Shown: piece by piece, positions 62,643-64,000 of the stretch
Numbering within the stretch: position 1 is the stretch's first letter
How the letters are laid out: every line of letters begins with the position of its first letter
Assembly (NCBI GenBank): GCA_963663735.2
Contig: CAXXHN010000001.1
Location: 248,001-312,000, forward strand
Direction: 5' to 3'
DNA from: G963663735 sp963663735
GTDB taxonomy: Bacteria; Acidobacteriota; UBA6911; RPQK01; JAPXNP01
Length of the DNA stretch: 64,000 bases
Program-made: the position numbers and the translations under genes
Notes under the pieces: generated by a model
The model's input: only the letters and a program-made list of their open reading frames with translations
What the model was told of the DNA's origin: nothing
Database searches by the model: none

Positions 62643-63034
62643 TCCCTGACTCATCAGAATATCGGCCGAAAACTGAAATAACTCTTCAGGCCGGCTCTTG
62701 CCTGTCCGGGGTCTGTCAATGGATCCCGGACTCTTTCCCTTCCCGCAGATACATTCTTTCCCTCCCCAAAATAACAAACCAGTGCCTCTCTGGTTCCGAT
62801 ATCCGGTAAATGACTGAAACATCTGCCTGGAAAAAGCAAAGTTCCTGTGGGATTATAGATTCATTACCGTAAATCCCGATGGATGTGCCGCACGGCATTC
62901 TGAACAGTTTCGGGAACCCGGAGATAAGCAATGGCATCTAAAATTTTGTGGGATATATTTTCAATAAGATAATAAGCCTCTGAATATCTTCAGTTTTTCA
63001 ATCAAAAAACATATATGTGAAAGGGAAAAAAATA
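62643..63034. other. 392-bp intergenic region between tandem TIM-barrel genes
   Basis: It holds a GTCCGGG/CCCGGAC hairpin (62704-62710 with 62725-62731) followed by TCTTTCCC, probably a terminator for copy 1. A second TGCCG-N2-CGGCA dyad is at 62886-62897. A long AT-rich stretch with AAGGGA at 63020-63025 precedes copy 2. No coding frame is convincing. Confidence 0.5.
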
Positions 63035-64000
63035 ATGTCAAACTCCGATCGCAGAGATTTTATTAAAACAGCCGCGACTGGGATAGCGGTTGCCGGAGCT
63101 GTCGCAGCTACGGCCAACGCTTTTGTAGGCCATCCGCTGACCGAAAAGGAAAAACTCGCCCGTATCGCTTCCAACTGCTGGCCGGCACGGAAGCTTTTCA
63201 GGGGAAGGTCAGAAAGGCCTGACAGCCCCGAAGTTGCGGAAATGAAAAAAAAATACGGCACTCTAACCATGCACGATTTTCCGCAGTGGACCAAAGACAC
63301 CTATCCCGGCGTTTACCACATGGACCTCTGGTCATCAGTGTTTGGGGATCCTGATAATGATGATCAGTATGTTGCCACCAAATTTGAGCGTGATGGAAAG
63401 ACTCGTACCCGCTACAGCTGGGACCCTTCCAGGCCCGCCTCTGTTAAGTGGCTGGAGGAACTGGCCAACATCATGGTCAAAACCGGTACCAAATGCAATC
63501 ACATCTCAAACAACGCCCCCCAGAATATTGCAGACCCTGACGAAGAAAAAAGACAGGAAGGTGTCCGGGTAGCAAAACTCTGGATGGACGCTGGAGCAAT
63601 ACTCGGAACCAAAACAATGCGGGTTAATACCGGCGTCACCGGAATCAGATCAATGCCCGAAGCCGGGCCTGATCCAAAAACAGGATATCCCCGCAACGAT
63701 AAAATCGTCACCTATTTGAATCAGTGCATCAAATCAATGCGTGAACTGGCTGACTATGGGTCGAAGGTAGGGGTCATAATCTCTATTGAAAATCACTGGG
63801 GTCTTTGTGCCAATCCGATGAATATCAAAATAATCATTGACGAAGTGAACCACCCCTTCTGTGAAGCCACCCCTGATTTCTGCAACTGGGAAAATGAGTA
63901 CCACCTGTTCCACGGAATCGATATCCTGGCCCCCTACACCCATCACCATATCCACGCCAAATATTGGGATCGCTGGACGACTCCTGAAAAGGACTGGAAC
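63035..64000 (+). CDS. Tat-exported TIM-barrel isomerase-like protein (copy 2, truncated by window end)
   Basis: The frame starts at ATG 63035 with AAGGGA 9-10 nt upstream and runs uninterrupted off the window after 322 codons. It mirrors copy 1: the same SNSDRRDFIKTAATGIAVA Tat signal and the same metal-site segments (IENHWGLCANP, HIHAKYWDRW), with substitutions concentrated in the region between the signal and the barrel (e.g. FRGRSERPDSPEV). The C-terminal ~45 residues are missing from the window. The tandem pair probably arose by gene duplication. Confidence 0.88.
   Translation, partial: MSNSDRRDFIKTAATGIAVAGAVAATANAFVGHPLTEKEKLARIASNCWPARKLFRGRSERPDSPEVAEMKKKYGTLTMHDFPQWTKDTYPGVYHMDLWSSVFGDPDNDDQYVATKFERDGKTRTRYSWDPSRPASVKWLEELANIMVKTGTKCNHISNNAPQNIADPDEEKRQEGVRVAKLWMDAGAILGTKTMRVNTGVTGIRSMPEAGPDPKTGYPRNDKIVTYLNQCIKSMRELADYGSKVGVIISIENHWGLCANPMNIKIIIDEVNHPFCEATPDFCNWENEYHLFHGIDILAPYTHHHIHAKYWDRWTTPEKDWN

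Overview
This window is about 64 kb of a Gram-negative bacterial chromosome. It has roughly 60 protein genes in short, often overlapping operons, and no tRNA, rRNA, CRISPR array or insertion sequence that I could find. An outer membrane is implied by an LPS heptose kinase (rfaE1), a GT9 heptosyltransferase, lipoprotein signals, RseP and a Tat system. An anaerobic or low-energy lifestyle is inferred from a membrane pyrophosphatase of the K+-dependent type, an anaerobic sulfatase-maturating radical SAM enzyme, and an in-frame TGA that reads as selenocysteine. Tat-exported sugar-isomerase-like proteins, a NIPSNAP protein, a sulfatase, SSS transport and TPR/carboxypeptidase-regulatory-like proteins suggest the PVC superphylum or an Acidobacteriota/Aminicenantia-like lineage; the sequence alone does not settle which.

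Layout. 1-3.6 kb: a truncated beta-propeller (S9-peptidase-like) gene, then sucC-sucD-ndk. 3.8-6.6 kb: a secreted TPR protein, a strong bidirectional terminator, an AT-rich intergenic region with RNA-like hairpins, and a winged-helix-like orphan. 6.7-9.6 kb: cyclophilin, ruvC, yebC, and truA on the other strand. 9.7-14 kb: uppS-cdsA-dxr-rseP. 14-17 kb: a CaCA cation exchanger, a STAS/RsbW-like pair, dtd. 17.3-19.6 kb: lexA with a clear promoter and a small downstream gene, a DnaA-box cluster, a PDZ protein. 19.6-22 kb: a SprT-like protein and L-rhamnose isomerase. 22-28 kb (minus): rimO-yacG-pgpA-cinA-thpR-GT9-rfaE1. 28-32 kb: a sulfatase and an S41 protease coupled to an FAH-family hydrolase. 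32.4-34 kb: tatA and tatC with a long acidic N-terminal extension. 34-43 kb (minus): hppA, rpsF-rpsR-rplI, dnaB-alr-radA-ispD-ispF. 43-49 kb: ispE, prs, rplY, pth. 48.6-55 kb: a secreted TPR protein overlapping a 994-residue beta-propeller/repeat protein, a UshA-like selenoprotein, and an SSS symporter preceded by a 42-residue membrane protein. 55-64 kb: a sulfatase maturase, an HpaI-type aldolase, two secreted proteins, hemE, NIPSNAP, and tandem Tat-exported TIM-barrel proteins, the second cut by the window end.

How the genes connect. dxr, ispD, ispE and ispF are four steps of the MEP isoprenoid pathway, and uppS uses its products to make the cell-wall lipid carrier. TatA/TatC can export the three twin-arginine proteins at 60-64 kb. 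The maturase at 55 kb can activate the Cys-type sulfatase at 28-29.6 kb. The most notable object is the gene at 51937-52845. An ordinary ORF caller cuts it at an in-frame TGA, but it continues in frame on both sides, has a Cys-Gly-Sec motif, and carries a stem-loop 28 nt after the TGA that fits a bacterial SECIS element.
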